This document shows positions 35,260-49,504 of a stretch of 64,000 nucleotides of DNA, piece by piece. The DNA is taken from the NCBI RefSeq assembly GCF_033807715.1, contig NC_084590.1, positions 2,451,001 to 2,515,000 on the forward strand, in the 5' to 3' direction. The translations under genes and the position numbers were made by a program. The notes beneath the pieces are model-generated. The model worked only from the letters and a program-made list of their open reading frames with translations. It was not told the DNA's origin and made no database searches. Every line of letters begins with the position of its first letter. The stretch's first letter is position 1. The stretch is from Cololabis saira. Taxonomy: Eukaryota > Chordata > Actinopteri > Beloniformes > Belonidae.

Positions 35260-38200
35260 TAAACAGCATCAGTGTTGTGTCTCCACTCCGGTCTGCTGTC
35301 CAGGTGAACACTGAGGTATTTATACACCTCCACAACCTCCACTTCTTCTCCCATGATGAACAAAGTATTCAACATATTCCCAGCTCTCCAAAACCCCACA
35401 ATCATTGACTACGTTTTACATGAAGTCAAAATTCGGGTTATTGTTAATATTCCGGTTACTGAAACATTGGGAATATTCCGTTTCCATGCGTGAGCAAACG
35501 GGTTATCCCTGTATACATGGTAATTAATCATTTGGGATATCTGGATCAAACCAGCGACGCACGGAGAACGTGATGACGCAATTCCCGTCATTTCTGCTTC
35601 TTCTTCCTGTATCCAAATCCAAAACAACAACAATAACAGCAGCAGCAGCATGGAGGATAATCAACAGCCCAGTAGAAGTGGTTTTGTTTCTCGATCCTGT
35701 AGTTCGTCTTTTTCAGCGTCTTCCAGCAGTGCTTGATCTGGTCTGGCGTTCATACAAATGCTGCTTCGCACAACTTTTCACTCACGTTTTTGTAAATCTG
35801 GCTGTCCCGGTACTTTCTACCGTCTACAAATGCAGAAATGTTCATATCCTTCCTTACATTTATTAAGTGATTAGTCTCCTCCTGGTCTTGGTTTCTCCGT
35901 GTTTATAAGAACTTCCTGGACTCAAAAGACCAGGATTCCTTGTGAACAGAGCATGTGCAGAAAACAAATTCCTGTTCCGTTTGATGGGGATATTCCGTTT
36001 GGTGTTTACGTGACCCAATATTCAGGTTTTAAAAGGAGGAACCCAGGGCTCATATTGGGGTTTTTAAAAAAACTGAATATGAGCAAATTCGGGTTATTCA
36101 AAGGGGTTATTGGTGTTTACATGGCCGTGCAAAACTGGGTTATTGCTAATATTTGGGTTTTAAAAGGGTTATTGAGGCATGGAAACGCAGTCAGTATCTT
36201 TGTTTTGTTCACATTCAAGGTGAGGTGATGTTTCCACACCGTGCCACAGAGTGATCCAGTAGTCCTCTCTACTCAGTCTCTCTTCCATCCCTGATACAGC
36301 CCACAACTGCAGAGTCATCTGCGTATTTCTGCAGAGGACAGGACAGGACATGTACTGGAACACTGTGGTGTACAGAGGGTTTTTTCGTATCATTCTGATA
36401 GGAACAAGAAATACGTTTTTGAAATCATAATGTTCTACATGTGTCTCAACTTCAGATTGAGACAAAACATGCAAACCTGTGGTAAAAGACTGCTTGCTGC
36501 TGCGTTGCAAATAACTAATCAGGGGCCTCATTTATAAAAGAGTGTGTAGGATTCATACTAAAAGTGCACGTAAAGCCAAAAGCCGAAAATGGCAGGCACA
36601 AAAAAAAATCTGGATTTATAAAACCGTGTGCACGCACACTTGCACGCAATGTTCTCTTTATAAATCACAGTCCAGCTGGAAGGTTGCGCAGCTGAATTCG
36701 CCTCATACCCCGCCCACTTCATACCATAAATGGGTAATGCAAAGTAGTATTTGCATATGAATTATCCTGCTGAGCATGAGCAGCAGCTTCCTGCAGCCTG
36801 TTTGTGCGTCAGGATGAATGAGACGTGTCGAGCCACCGTGCCACTAAATTTCACGGAGACTGAGATAGAGATGTTGTGGATGAGGTGGAGGCAGGAAAAC
36901 CACAATATTTGGTGGTCACAGTAAAAGTATATAAATAGTATAAAATAAAGCGAGTGAGTGGCAGCACACCGTTGCTGCGCTAAACACCGTGAGTGCCACG
37001 GACCACTTTCCACTGGGGACAGGGGGGACATGTCCCCCCGTCTTTTCAAAATCATGTATTTGTCCCCCCCACTTTTTACAGTTTAAAAACTAACAGTAGG
37101 CTCAGCCTGTAATTGCAAATCATCAAGACACCCTGTGCGAAGACGATGCGAAGACGGCCCGGCAGCCCCGCTCCCCCTCCCCCTCTCCCCTCAGTGCTGC
37201 TCAGGGCTGATTTATGGTTCCGCGTTACACCAACGCAGACCCTACGGCGTAGACGCGCGTCGCCGCGTACCCTACGGCGTAGGCTCTGCGTCGTTTTAAC
37301 ACGGAACCATAATTTAGGCTTACACCCACGCGTAAAACTCATTATATATATATAAAAAAAAAATCTGTCCCCCCTAGGGGCTCCGTAGACCCCCTAAACG
37401 CTCTACGGAGCCCCTCATTTGTTCTGTCCTAAAGCGGTGGGTGAAGGAGGTTCCCGGCGTGTCCTGCACCGCGGCTGCAGCAGCACAACCAGCACCAGCA
37501 CCAGCACCAGAGTCCTGACTGACGCTTCAAACACAGAGGGACACGATCAGCGCTTTTATATTATAAGTCTGATATGTGATGACATTATTAAAAGTATGAC
37601 ATGAATCTGGCTTCATTTCACCACCTGACCACCTGCGTCGCCAGTTCCCCATATCTTCAGACTGTTCCTACGGGAGGGTCAGTGTTGCCGTAGAGATACG
37701 CACATTTTTCGGTTAGTTTTTTCTTTTTAAATCCCAGCCTTTGCGTAGAAGGTGCTTGCACATCATTCAAGCCCTGTTTTGTGCGCAAGCGAGCTTTATA
37801 AATGAGGCCCCAGGTCTTCCTGCTTATTTTTGAAATTTAGTAAATGCCAACAATTCAATTTTGATGTAATTCCATTGTCAATTAGCGCTTAGCTTTCTTT
37901 TGTTGCAACACTTTATGCTTCCTTTTTCATTTTTTTTCTTACTCTTCAAAAAAGACTTCCAATCCTTTATTTTTGCCGATGTAGTTAAAAAAAGATGCTG
38001 TAGTTTGGAGGAGAACTAAAAACAGTCTGATTGATGGAGCAGATGCAGCTTTCAACAAAGTAATGTAATATGTTGTGTCATCGCTGCACCGTGAAGGAAC
38101 TAAATGAGACATGGAGCCTTTGGTCCGGTGATCAACCAGTACTCAAGTTCAGGGGGGATGAGGGGGGATGGCTTCCCCCCTGAAATAAAAACGGTCTAAA

Positions 38201-41200
38201 TCATCCCCCCCTGAAATAAAAACGGTCTAAATCATCCCCCCCTGAAATAAAAACGGTCCAAATCATCCCCCCCTGAAATAAAAACGGTCCAAATCATCCC
38301 CCCCTGAAATAAAAACGGTCCAAATCATCCCCCCCTGAAATAAAAACGGTCCAAATCATCCCCCCCTGAAATAAAAACGGTCCAAATCATCCCCCCCTGA
38401 AATAAAAACGGTCCAAATCATCCCCCCCTGAAATAAAAACGGTCCAAATCATCCCCCCCTGAAATAAAAACGATCCAAATCATCCCCCCCCCCTGAAATA
38501 AAAACGGTCCAAATCATCCCCCCTGTAAAACTGCCATCCCTCCTTTCCATCCCTTATGTCATTTCATCAATGAATGTGGTTTTACTGCTATTTCAACATT
38601 TAGAGTCATCACCAGAAAAATAACACCAGAAAAATAACTTATTTGACAATTTTCACCTGTTTCAAGTAAATTTTCACTTGAAATAAGTAGAAAAATCTGC
38701 CAGTGGGACAAGATTTATCTTCTAATTACAAGCAAAAAAAATCTTGTTCCACTGGCAGATTTTTCTACTTATTTTAAGTGAAAATCTACTTGAAACAGGT
38801 GAAAATTGTTGTTTTTTTTCCAGTGATGAGTCTTGTTTTAAGTGTAATGAGATTTTTTTTACTAAAATGAGACATTTTAACTAGAAATAAGACAAATATT
38901 CTTGTTAAGATTGTGAGTTTTTGCAGTGATCCATGTTACTTATCCTGTGAAGGACAGAGTCATATTGATAAGTTCAGAAAAGTGTTTTTTATTGTTGTGT
39001 TTTGATGTATTTGATGTAAGTCCAGTGGATATTTCAAGCTTAGAGAAGGCTGCATTTAACTGCTGCTATGTCATTCCTGCAGTATTTCTGCAGCTGTTTT
39101 GGTCACTGCTATTATTTGTAATATATTATATTATTTGTAATCAGCACAAATTATCTGTCTCCATATGATCAAATCCACCATCCCCCCTGATTTATTTTTA
39201 CAACTCGAGTACTGATAATAACCTTGCTTCATAACGTGTAAGGTTTTTTATGACTGCTCTTATCTGTACCTCATTGAATAGATTTTTGGTTTTAACATGA
39301 TCTCTTTCAAAGCTCATGTACACTTGGACCTGCAGACCATGTTGCAGCATCAACACCTGCTGGTTATGGAGCTGTTCTTGTTTCTCTCATTGAAATGTTG
39401 TTCTCTTTGTGTGGTTTAGGTGATCTACACCTCTTTTGGAGGCTCGTCCAAAGGGCTGCACTTTAACAACGTGATTGTGGGTCTAGTTCTGCTGACCAGA
39501 GGGCGGGATGAGGAGAAGGCCAAATGTAAGTAGCTCTGCACCAGCTGACAGGAAGTGTCTGTTATTTATGTGTGCGTGCGTGCGTTGCAGGATATATACA
39601 TATATATATCTATATCTCAGAAAGGGCAGGTAGCAGAGCTCAGGTAAGATCCAGGTTCTCAGGTAAGAGGTCCAGGTAAGAGCTCAGGTGAGAGCTCCAG
39701 GTTCTCCGGCAGGAGGACGACCCCACCAAGTGGCCAGAGATGTCATTTCTCAAAATACATAATTACCTTGAGTCTCTGATCTATTACTGACATTAGCTGC
39801 ACAGGTACTTTATTTATCTATGTGAATTAACTGACTAGCATTAAACATTACTATCAACTATTTACATCATTATTAGGTATTATGTACAAACCAGCATCCT
39901 TCAAAGTGCTTAACGACAAGCCAATAGTTGGACTTTGTTTGTGATGTTTGATGCTCTGTTCTTCCAGCCAGTCATCACATTTCACCACCATGAATTCAGC
40001 ATCAAGTTTGCTTTTGATGAGTTCTATTTCATTTCATTTTATTTTTATTTATTCCGATCATGGAAATATGCAAACAAAAAAAACAAACAAGTAAAATGAC
40101 AATTTTTCAATTTTTCCTGTCCCCACCCCCGTTCATCCCGTTGCTGCTTCCACCTGCCTGCTGTGCTGCTGCCGTCCCTGACCCACCAGTCTGGCCTTCG
40201 GCAGGAGGGTTCCCCCTTATGATCCAGGTCCTGGTCCAGGTTTCTACCCCCTTATGATCCAGGTCCTGGTCCAGGTTTCTACCCCCTTATGATCCAGGTC
40301 CTGGTCCAGGTTTCTACCCCCTTATGATCCAGGTCCTGGTCCAGGTTTCTTCCTCCTAAAGGGGAGTTTTTCTTGCCACTGTTTGGCTTAAGGTTTTTCT
40401 CCCACTATGGGAGTTTTTACCTGCCATTGTTTATGTAATAACTGCTCGGGGGTCATGTTCTGGGTATGGGTCTCTGGAAAGCGTCTAGAGACAACTTTTG
40501 TTGTATTAGACGCTATATAAATAAAATTGAAAATTAAATGAATAATTAAATTAAAAATCAAAGATAGATTGTCTGTCTCCATATGCATATATTATAAATT
40601 TTGACTATTCCATCCATACATTGCTATTTTTTTCTCTTTAAATTTCTTTTTAAACTGAAATATGTTTATACAGCCCTTTAAATCATAATGTAATGAATTC
40701 CATAACTTAATTCAACAACAACTCATCTGCTTTAATTCAATTTTCAATTCAATTCAATTTTATATAGCGTCTAATACAACAGATGTTGTCTCTAGACGCT
40801 TTCCAGAGATCCAGAACATGAACATAAACATAAACATAAACCCCCGAGCAATTATTACATAAACTAGGGCAGGTAAAAACTCCCATAGTGGAAGAAAAGC
40901 CTTAAGCCAAACAGTGGCAAGGAAAAACTCCCCTTTAGGAGGAAGAAACCTGGACCAGGACCTGGATCATAAGGGGGGACCCTCCTGCTGGAGACCAGAC
41001 TGGGGGGGTCAGGGACGTCAGCAGCACAGCAGGCAGGTGGAAGCAGCAACGGGATGATCAGAGGTCGGGGGGGGGGGGCGGCGTCAGCAGCACACAGCAG
41101 ACATCCACACAGGCAGGTGGAAGCAGCAACGGGATGACCGGGGATGGGGGGGGGGGGGGGGGGCGGGAACACAGGCCAGAACGCAGCTCCTGAGGCTCCG

Positions 41201-44200
41201 GCCTGCAAACATGCACAAAAGAGAAAAAAAGGGGGGCCGGCACAAGAAACTACAGGAGCGATGGACAAAAATGATAGCTATGAGATATTTATAATAAATA
41301 AAAATGGTAATGGAGAAGAGAGGCAGGGAAAAGGAGAGGAGAAGAAGGGTGAGAGGCACCGCCCGGTGGATCATGTCGGTCCCCCCTGCAGCATAAGCCT
41401 ATAGCAGCATATCTACCACCAAGCTATATTTGAGACTAACTATTATAGTTTTGTTCTATAGCTGCAACTATGACTACTGACTCTAACACACCAGAGTTAA
41501 AGTTGTCCGGGCAAGTAGATGTTTAAAATAAAATTTTCTACGACTATCTTCATTATTTGGACTGAAAGTAAACATGTATTGTAAGTTTTCTGGTAATGCT
41601 TTACATTTAGCTGTTACATGATTGTGAGTGTCTGTAACTTAACCAACTCATCGAGTTTCAGTTAATCTTGATTCAGTAAATAATCTACAGGTATTGATGA
41701 TGGGTTTGTGTTAAAAGCTGGATGCATTTGTGTCCACAGACCTGTTCAGCCTGTTTGCCAGTGACCTGGGTGGATATGCTGCAAGGGAAGACGTGGAGGC
41801 CGTTCTGCAGGTCCTGGATGGAGAAGTCCCCGCCTCCCTCAAGAAGTGCTTCACTGAGGTCAGTAAGAGCAGGAGGACACTCCAAACCTCCTAGTCACGC
41901 ATGTCTGGAGTCACGATGTCCAGTAAACTGGAGAATAAGGACTTTCACCCTTCCCTTTCAACCTTCACCCATGCTGACATCTTTTCATCTCACCCAGTTG
42001 TCTTCATCTTCCTTTAAGGTTTTTGTCACATGCTCATTAAATAGCTGCTGTCACTCCATGTGGCTTTACAGGGAGTTATTGTTGTAAATATTAGAATTCA
42101 TAAGCAGCTTTCTAGGCACAACCAGCAGCAAACAACTCCAGGAAATACACTAAAGTCAAGTATTCATACGCTTTTCACTGAGGGAAAGATTCTAATGTTG
42201 GATGCACTTCCTGCAATCTCTCTTTATGCGTTTATGAATATACAGGATTGTCTCAGAAAATCAGAATATTGTGATTTTCTGTAATGCAATTACAAAAACA
42301 AAAATGTCCTCCATTCTGGATTCATTACAAATCAACTGAAATATTGCAAGCCTTTTATTATTTTAATATTGCTGATCATGGCTTACAGCTTAAGAAAACT
42401 CAAATATCCTATCTCAAAAAATTAGAATATTCTGGGAATCTTAATCTTAAACTGTAAACCATAATCAGCAATATTAAAATAATAAAAGGCTTGCAATATT
42501 TCAGTTGATTTGTAATGAATCCAGAATGTATGACATTTTTGTTTTTTTAATTGCATTACAGAAAATAAAGAACTTTATCACAATATTGTAATTTTCTGAG
42601 ACGGTCCTGTACTTGCTGACTTCTAAACTACAACAGTATCATTTCAAGTTGGGGCTTTAATAAGGTATTATTGAACTGAGTAAGTATTGTACATTTAATA
42701 TTCTAAAACTGACAGCAATTTGTACTAAGAATACTCTACTGTTGGAATACTTTACAACATTTAGATATTATATTCATTATTATGCTAAAATTCTATCAAG
42801 ATTTAAGATTCTTGTCATTCAGTAATACGTCAGATGAAGTGCAGAACACAATTCATTATTGCACAGGTGCAAAACACAGATAAAGAGCTTTAAAAAAAAC
42901 TATGTTAAAAATAATCCAAATATGTTCTGCAGTACCAGGAGGGAGAACAGGCTCCCAAAATGGCATGTATCAATACATTTGCATCTTATGACAGTAATAC
43001 AAGGTATTATATCAGTGTTTTATAGTATAAGTCCTTTATTACGTTGTAGTTTAACCGCAGTTTTAGATTTTTTAGTTTATTTTTCCAAGTGGTTAGTCTA
43101 GTTTGTAGGTAAATCAATATCTGTCCAGGAGAGACCTTTGTTGGAATGATGATGGTCATATTCAGCTGCAGCCGTTGATCCGGTTGGCCAGTAATGGAGG
43201 GACTTTCTTTGACATGAGTGATGTCTTTTAAGACCGTGTCCTACAATAAACAGCAGGTAACATTGATCAGATGTATTTACGGTTTACACAGTGCTGTGCA
43301 CGTTTGTCTGCTTGCTAAAGTCTCTTCAGCTCCCACTTGATCTTTTGATGAGGTGTTTACTTTGAAATGTCGTGTAAACCTGAGGTGGAAGTAAGAACCG
43401 ACTGTGAGACGAGTTGAAAAAGCAGCGGCCGTGTATCAGAGATTCTCCAAACTGCAGCTTCTTAAGATGTGATTGAATGATTCAAGCGTCATTCTGATGT
43501 TATTGTCAATTACATTTCAGCAAATCATGTCATTTGTAGCACAGTGTCTTCTTCTTAAGAGATAAAACACATGTGGTTATACCCAGTACTCAAGTTGTAA
43601 AAACAGGACAGATAATTTGTGCTGATTACAAATAATATATTACAAATAATAGCAGTGACCAAAACACCTGCAGAAATACTGCAGGAATGACATAGCAGCA
43701 GTTAACGCAGCACAACGTAACTTTCAGCTTTTCTGAGTTTGGCGGCATCTTTTGGACAAAAGCGGTAGTGCTTTACCAGAAAGAACACTACGTTTCCCAT
43801 GAGCACCAGCGCGTACTGCCAGAAAACTCCTGTCCCGTCGCTGCATTTGTTTTGAGAGAAGACGGGACGCTTTTCTGTTTCACCAAGTGAACAGACGGAA
43901 CGCAAAAAAAAAAGATGTTAAACTGCTGGACCAGCTTCTGCGGAGCTGCGCTCTAAGCCCCGCCCATTTTCGTCTCCACTACGAATCGGGACGGAGGGGG
44001 AAGTGACGTATCCCGTAAAGCAGTCAAAGCCGTAAAAATGTGTAGTTTTTTAGTGTGGCAGGGTTCCTACCATGCTCCTCAAAGTTACATAGTGCCAGTG
44101 AAGGAGATACAGACCCCTCAGACCATGACAGAGGTTCATTAAACCTGTTGGAAGTTGTTGTTCCATCACAATGATGATGATGAAATATTAGATTAAGGTG

Positions 44201-47200
44201 GAAAAGTTACATAGTGTCGCTTTAAATGCAGCCTTCTGTAAGCTTAAAATATCCACTGGGCTTACATCAAATACATCAAAACACAACAATAAAAAACACT
44301 TTTCTGAACTTATCAATATGACTCTGTCCTTCACAGGATAAGTTAAATGGATCACTGCAAAAACTCCCAATCTTAACAAGAATATTTGTCTTATTTCTAG
44401 TTAAAATGTCTCTTTTTAGTAAAAAAATCTCATTACACTTAAAACAAGACTCATCACTGGAAAAAACAAAAATTTTCACCTGTTTTCAAGTAAATTTTCA
44501 CTTGAAATAAGTAGAAAAATCTGCCAGTGGAACAAGATTTTTTTGCTTGTAATAAGAAGATAAATCTTGTTCCACTGGCAGTTTTTTCTACTTATTTCAA
44601 GTGGAAATTTACTTGAAACAGGTGAAAATTGTCAAATAAGTTATTTTTCTGGTGTTATTTTTCTGGTGATGACTCTAAATGTTGAAATAGCAGTAAAACC
44701 ACATCCATTGATGAAATGACATAAGGGATGGAAAGGAGGGATGGCAGTTTTACAGGGGGGATGATTTGGACCGTTTTTATTTCAGGGGGGGATGATTTGG
44801 ACCGTTTTTATTTCAGGGGGGGATGATTTGGACCGTTTTTATTTCAGGGGGGATGATTTGGACCGTTTTTATTTCAGGGGGGGATGATTTGGACCGTTTT
44901 TATTTCAGGGGGGATGATTTGGACCGTTTTTATTTCAGGGGGGGATGATTTGGACCGTTTTTATTTCAGGGGGGGATGATTTGGACCGTTTTTATTTCAG
45001 AGGGGGAAGATTTGGACCGTTTTTATTTCAGGGGGGGTTGCCGTCCCCCCTCATCCCCTCTCATCCCCCCTCATCCCCCCTCATCCCCCCTCAACTCCAG
45101 TACTGGTTTTACCAGGGACTGGTGCTGTTCTGTGGCCACAAACTTATTTATTCTTTTATGCTTGTGCAGGGTGACAAAGTGAACTACGAGCGCTTCAGGA
45201 ACTGGCTCCTGCAGAACAAGGAGGCGTTCACTTTGTCCCGCTGGCTGCTGTCAGGAGGCGTGTGTGTGACGCTCACGGACGACAGCGACACCCCCACGTT
45301 CTACCAGACCCTCGCTGGAGTCACACACTGTAAGTTCCTGCAAAAACACACTCCCAATCCTCGCACTCGCACCGTCTCCACATCTCTAACCACAGATGGA
45401 AACTTTAAATATCCTGATTAAATTGTACTTACTAAACCACAAATACCTGGAAGAAGAAAACAGACGGACAGACATTTGTCTAATGGTGAACAGATTCATG
45501 AAAGGAGTGTAGCACCCTATAATGTAATAATTTCACCCTATAATGTAATAATTTCACCCTATAATGTAATAATTTCACCCTATAATGTAATAATTTCACC
45601 CTATAATGTAATAATTTCACCCTATAATGTAATAATTTCCTGAAAATGTAATAACGCCTGAAAATGTAATAAAATTTGCACTTAACTCAATCGAAAATGT
45701 AATAAAACCCAATAATGTAATACCTTATTACATTATTGGGAATTTATTACATGGTACTAAAGTCTGCAATTTAACCCAATAGTCATTCTGGTGTTTCAAA
45801 TCCAGTGTATATAACATTCTTAGATACTTAAAACACAAAATGTAGAACTCTGGACTGAAAATGAACATATATATTACATTATTTGTCAAGTATTACATTA
45901 TCAGTTTTGGAAGAAAAAAAAAGACCCACCTGAAAATGTAATAAATTCCCAATAATGTAATAAGGTATTACATTATCGGTAACAATGTTATTACAATATC
46001 AGTCAGGATATTTTATTACATTATTGGTCAAGTTATTACATTATTGGATTTTATTACATTTTTGATTGAGTTGAGTGCAAATTTTATTACATTTTCAGGA
46101 AATTATTACATAATAGGAGCTACAAGGATCTGTGTAGTAACTGTCATATTAGGTCACATGAGCACTTCATGTAATCCTCTATGATCACATTATTCAAGAG
46201 TGGCCCAACGTACGTTTCTTTTCAATAAATGTGGGTGTTTTATTTCTTACAGTCATTGTTTGGGAATTGTACAACTTATTCAAATGTTTCACATTTAAAC
46301 TACTGTCCCAAAGGTTCGATGTGCATGAAAGTTTTCAAGGTGAAATCATTTACAATATTGGATTTCATTGAGAGTGGCTAAACACTGCTAGAAAAAACTG
46401 ACAAGAGGCCTGGGAAGAGCTGTACCAAACACCGATGTAACGATCGTCTGGACATGAAGACTTTATGAGCCTTTAAAAAAAGAATGTGGTTGTTTAAGTC
46501 AACAAAAAGAAAATAGAGAGAAAGGAGGGTCTTAATTTAGTTTATGATTTACCTCTAAGAATTCCCTTTGATAGCTCAGTGAAATGAAGACTACCCCGTC
46601 TGTAAGGACGCCATAGTTTCTTCATGGTAAAGGGGAATTTTCTTTTCTTTGTTTGTTTTTCCCACCAATGATAAGTGCTTTCTCAGAAAACGTTGAGTTT
46701 TTTCTCTGTTGAAGTCACCCAGTGATTACTTTTTTGTTTTTCAATTACTGTAAACTCTCTTTACTACGGAAGAGTATGAGGGCCATGCAGGACAAAAAAT
46801 ATTTGAGAGGAAAGATTTGTTTTATTATGCACTTCGAGAAAAAAGTCGAAATGTCGAGAATAACGTGGAAAACTAATTTCAAGAAAAAAGTCGAAATCTC
46901 GCTTTTTTTCTCAACATTTCAACTGTATTCACGAAATTTTGATTTTTTTCTCGAAGTGCATAATGAAAAAAAAAATCTTCCCCTCTCAAATGTTTTTTCT
47001 TCTGCATGGCCCTGATATTCTTCCGTACTTTACCCATCAGGGCTTGTTGCCGAAATTTCTTACCAAAATATTAAAATGTACTTATTTCCAGCCAAAGGCA
47101 TAGCACCTTAGATAGCAGTTTGCAAGCTACACATTTCTGCACAAACAAGCCATTGGTGAGCTTCTTTTTTAAAGGGCCCGAACACTTACAGTGCGAAGGC

Positions 47201-49460
47201 CCTATTGTATCTGTAGGAATTGTTATTCTTCTGACTAAATTAGGGCCTTTTTCCCTAAACGTGCCCCAAAAGTCACCAAATTTTGCACCAAGTCAGGCCT
47301 GGTGGAAAAATTTGATATTTAATGGTTTGCATTAATGGGCGTGGCAAAATAGCTCAACAGCGCCCCCTAGAAAACTTTGTGCCTCAAGGCCCGCGATACG
47401 GTTTGACGTACATGCACGAAAATCGGTACACACCTGTATCATGCCGTAAGTTAAAGAAAAGTCTCTTGACGCCATGGCCGAAACCCAACAGGAAGTTGGC
47501 CATTTTGAATTAATCGTGTCATTTTGGCGCAATTTATGCCATTCCTTCGGCAGTTAATATGGCCCTAACCGTAACGTGCACCCAGATATGTTATACATCA
47601 AAATGTGCGTCTCCATCCTGCGACACCACGCATTACTTTTCTCTTTCAAAAGTGTTACCGTGGCGACGCGAGACGCCAAAAAGCGCGCCCCCCCTTCATG
47701 TGATTGGTCCATATTTGATAGTTCCCCAAAAGTCACCAAATTTTGCACCAAGCCAGGCCTGGCGATAAATTTGATATTTAATGGTTTGCATTAATGCGCG
47801 TGGCAAAATGGCTCAACAGCGCCCCCTAGAAAACTTTTCACTGCCATAACTTTTGAATGGTTTGATATAGAGAGTCGTCGGTGGTGTCATTGGACTCGGT
47901 ATTGAGTCCTTGACCTTCGTTGGCCTGAATTAGCCCCGCCCCTTCTTCTGATTGGTTGTCCCTATTTTCTGCTATAACTTTTCAATAGTTTGACATAGGA
48001 AGTCGTGGGTGGTGTCATTTCTGATATGCTTATGGGGGACGGTGGCCGTGAGTGCGAGGGCCCGCTCATCGCTGCTTGCAGCTTTAATTGAACCTTGGTG
48101 TTTCAGGGAGTTGTGTTGTAGTTTATATACTGTATTGTGATTTCTATAATTAGTACTCGTGGTTATTGCCAGGTTTTATGGCTACACATGATTTGAAGAC
48201 TTGCATCAAGGTAGATTGGTTTATTTAAAGATGCTGACCAAGTAAATATAGGCCGGCTTTATTTTGCCAATTAAGGGCAGAGGGATGGAAAGAAGCGCTC
48301 TCGTCCAGTAAACCTGGGTACCGCCTTTAATCTGCTGATCCTCTTAACGTTGTGTTTCTGCATGTGAGAGAGAGTGACTGACACAATCCAGTCATGACTC
48401 CTTGCAGAAGTTGAGCTTGGAGTCATGGCAGAGCTTAACGAAGCAAATCATCTCCTAACTTCCCGTGTTGTGATGCAGCGTGATAGGAGTAGGAACCGTG
48501 GGGACTACCAGCTTGAGTTCAGGATGACATAGTTCTGCGTGAGGAGAGGTTATGATGCTCCATGCTGGTTGTGGCAGCTCCTCTCTAAGGATGTTCCCTG
48601 GATGATGGTATGGTATCTCTGCTGCCAGGCTGACAGAGTTGCACCTCTAGGTGGGTATCGCAGCCACATTCTGCAGGTATAAACCTTGTGAACTATCGAT
48701 TACTGCAAACCTTTTTCAGAAGATTCATGCTGTTCTTATTTGTGATGACGTTTCACCTGACATTTGCAATTGACCTTATGTTTGTATGTTTCATTAAGTT
48801 CTCCAGTGGCTTTTTCTTTACACGGTTATCGGCCTGAATATCCTGTGCTTTTATTTCCAGCCTAGTTGTGTATCCTTGCCATGATACCGATATAAGTGTT
48901 GTTTTTTTTTAGATTTGTGGTTCCAGGGTGAATCAGACTCTGGAGATGTTCTGGTGTCTTTAGTCCAGGTGGAAGAAGTTCAAGTCAGCAGCTTCATACG
49001 TCTTAATGCATTTAAGAGATCAGTACTTGATTATTTGATGAAGAATTAAAAACTTGCGTGGCCCTCAGATGGATGAGAGATGTGCAGGACAGGGTCGATT
49101 GTTTCATACATCTGCAATTAGAACATCATAGATTTATTCATATGTTACTGTTTAACTTGTTCTGTGCTTTTGAAGGAAGTCTTCTTCTTGTGTTTTAAAG
49201 ATATTTTCCTCCAACTGAGCATTGCCACTGTAAGGTTTCTGCTCCTTATCATGGCCCATATCCCTTAATCATTTATCAGTTATTTAGTTTCTTCTTCCAT
49301 GCCGTCTACACACAGCCTTGATAGATGAAGCTGAAGCTGCAGAGCTTCCTGTGGAACTGTAGGTTCCAGTAAATAGGAACTGTGGTCGTCTGTCCCTGTC
49401 AGTCCAAGGCGTCGGGACTGCAGGGAGCTGAAGCCAGATGGAGAGGGGAAGCCACCCTTT

Positions 49461-49504
<44 letters not shown>

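Noticed and set aside
39620..39700. Cluster of AGGTAAG donor-like words after exon 3
   Set aside because: A short imperfect tandem repeat within the intron; the real donor at 39526 keeps frame and phase with exon 4.
44945..45421. 158-codon frame as an alternative first exon of usp32
   Set aside because: Only 45170-45329 is conserved; the upstream part is VNTR and the downstream part is intron after a good donor.
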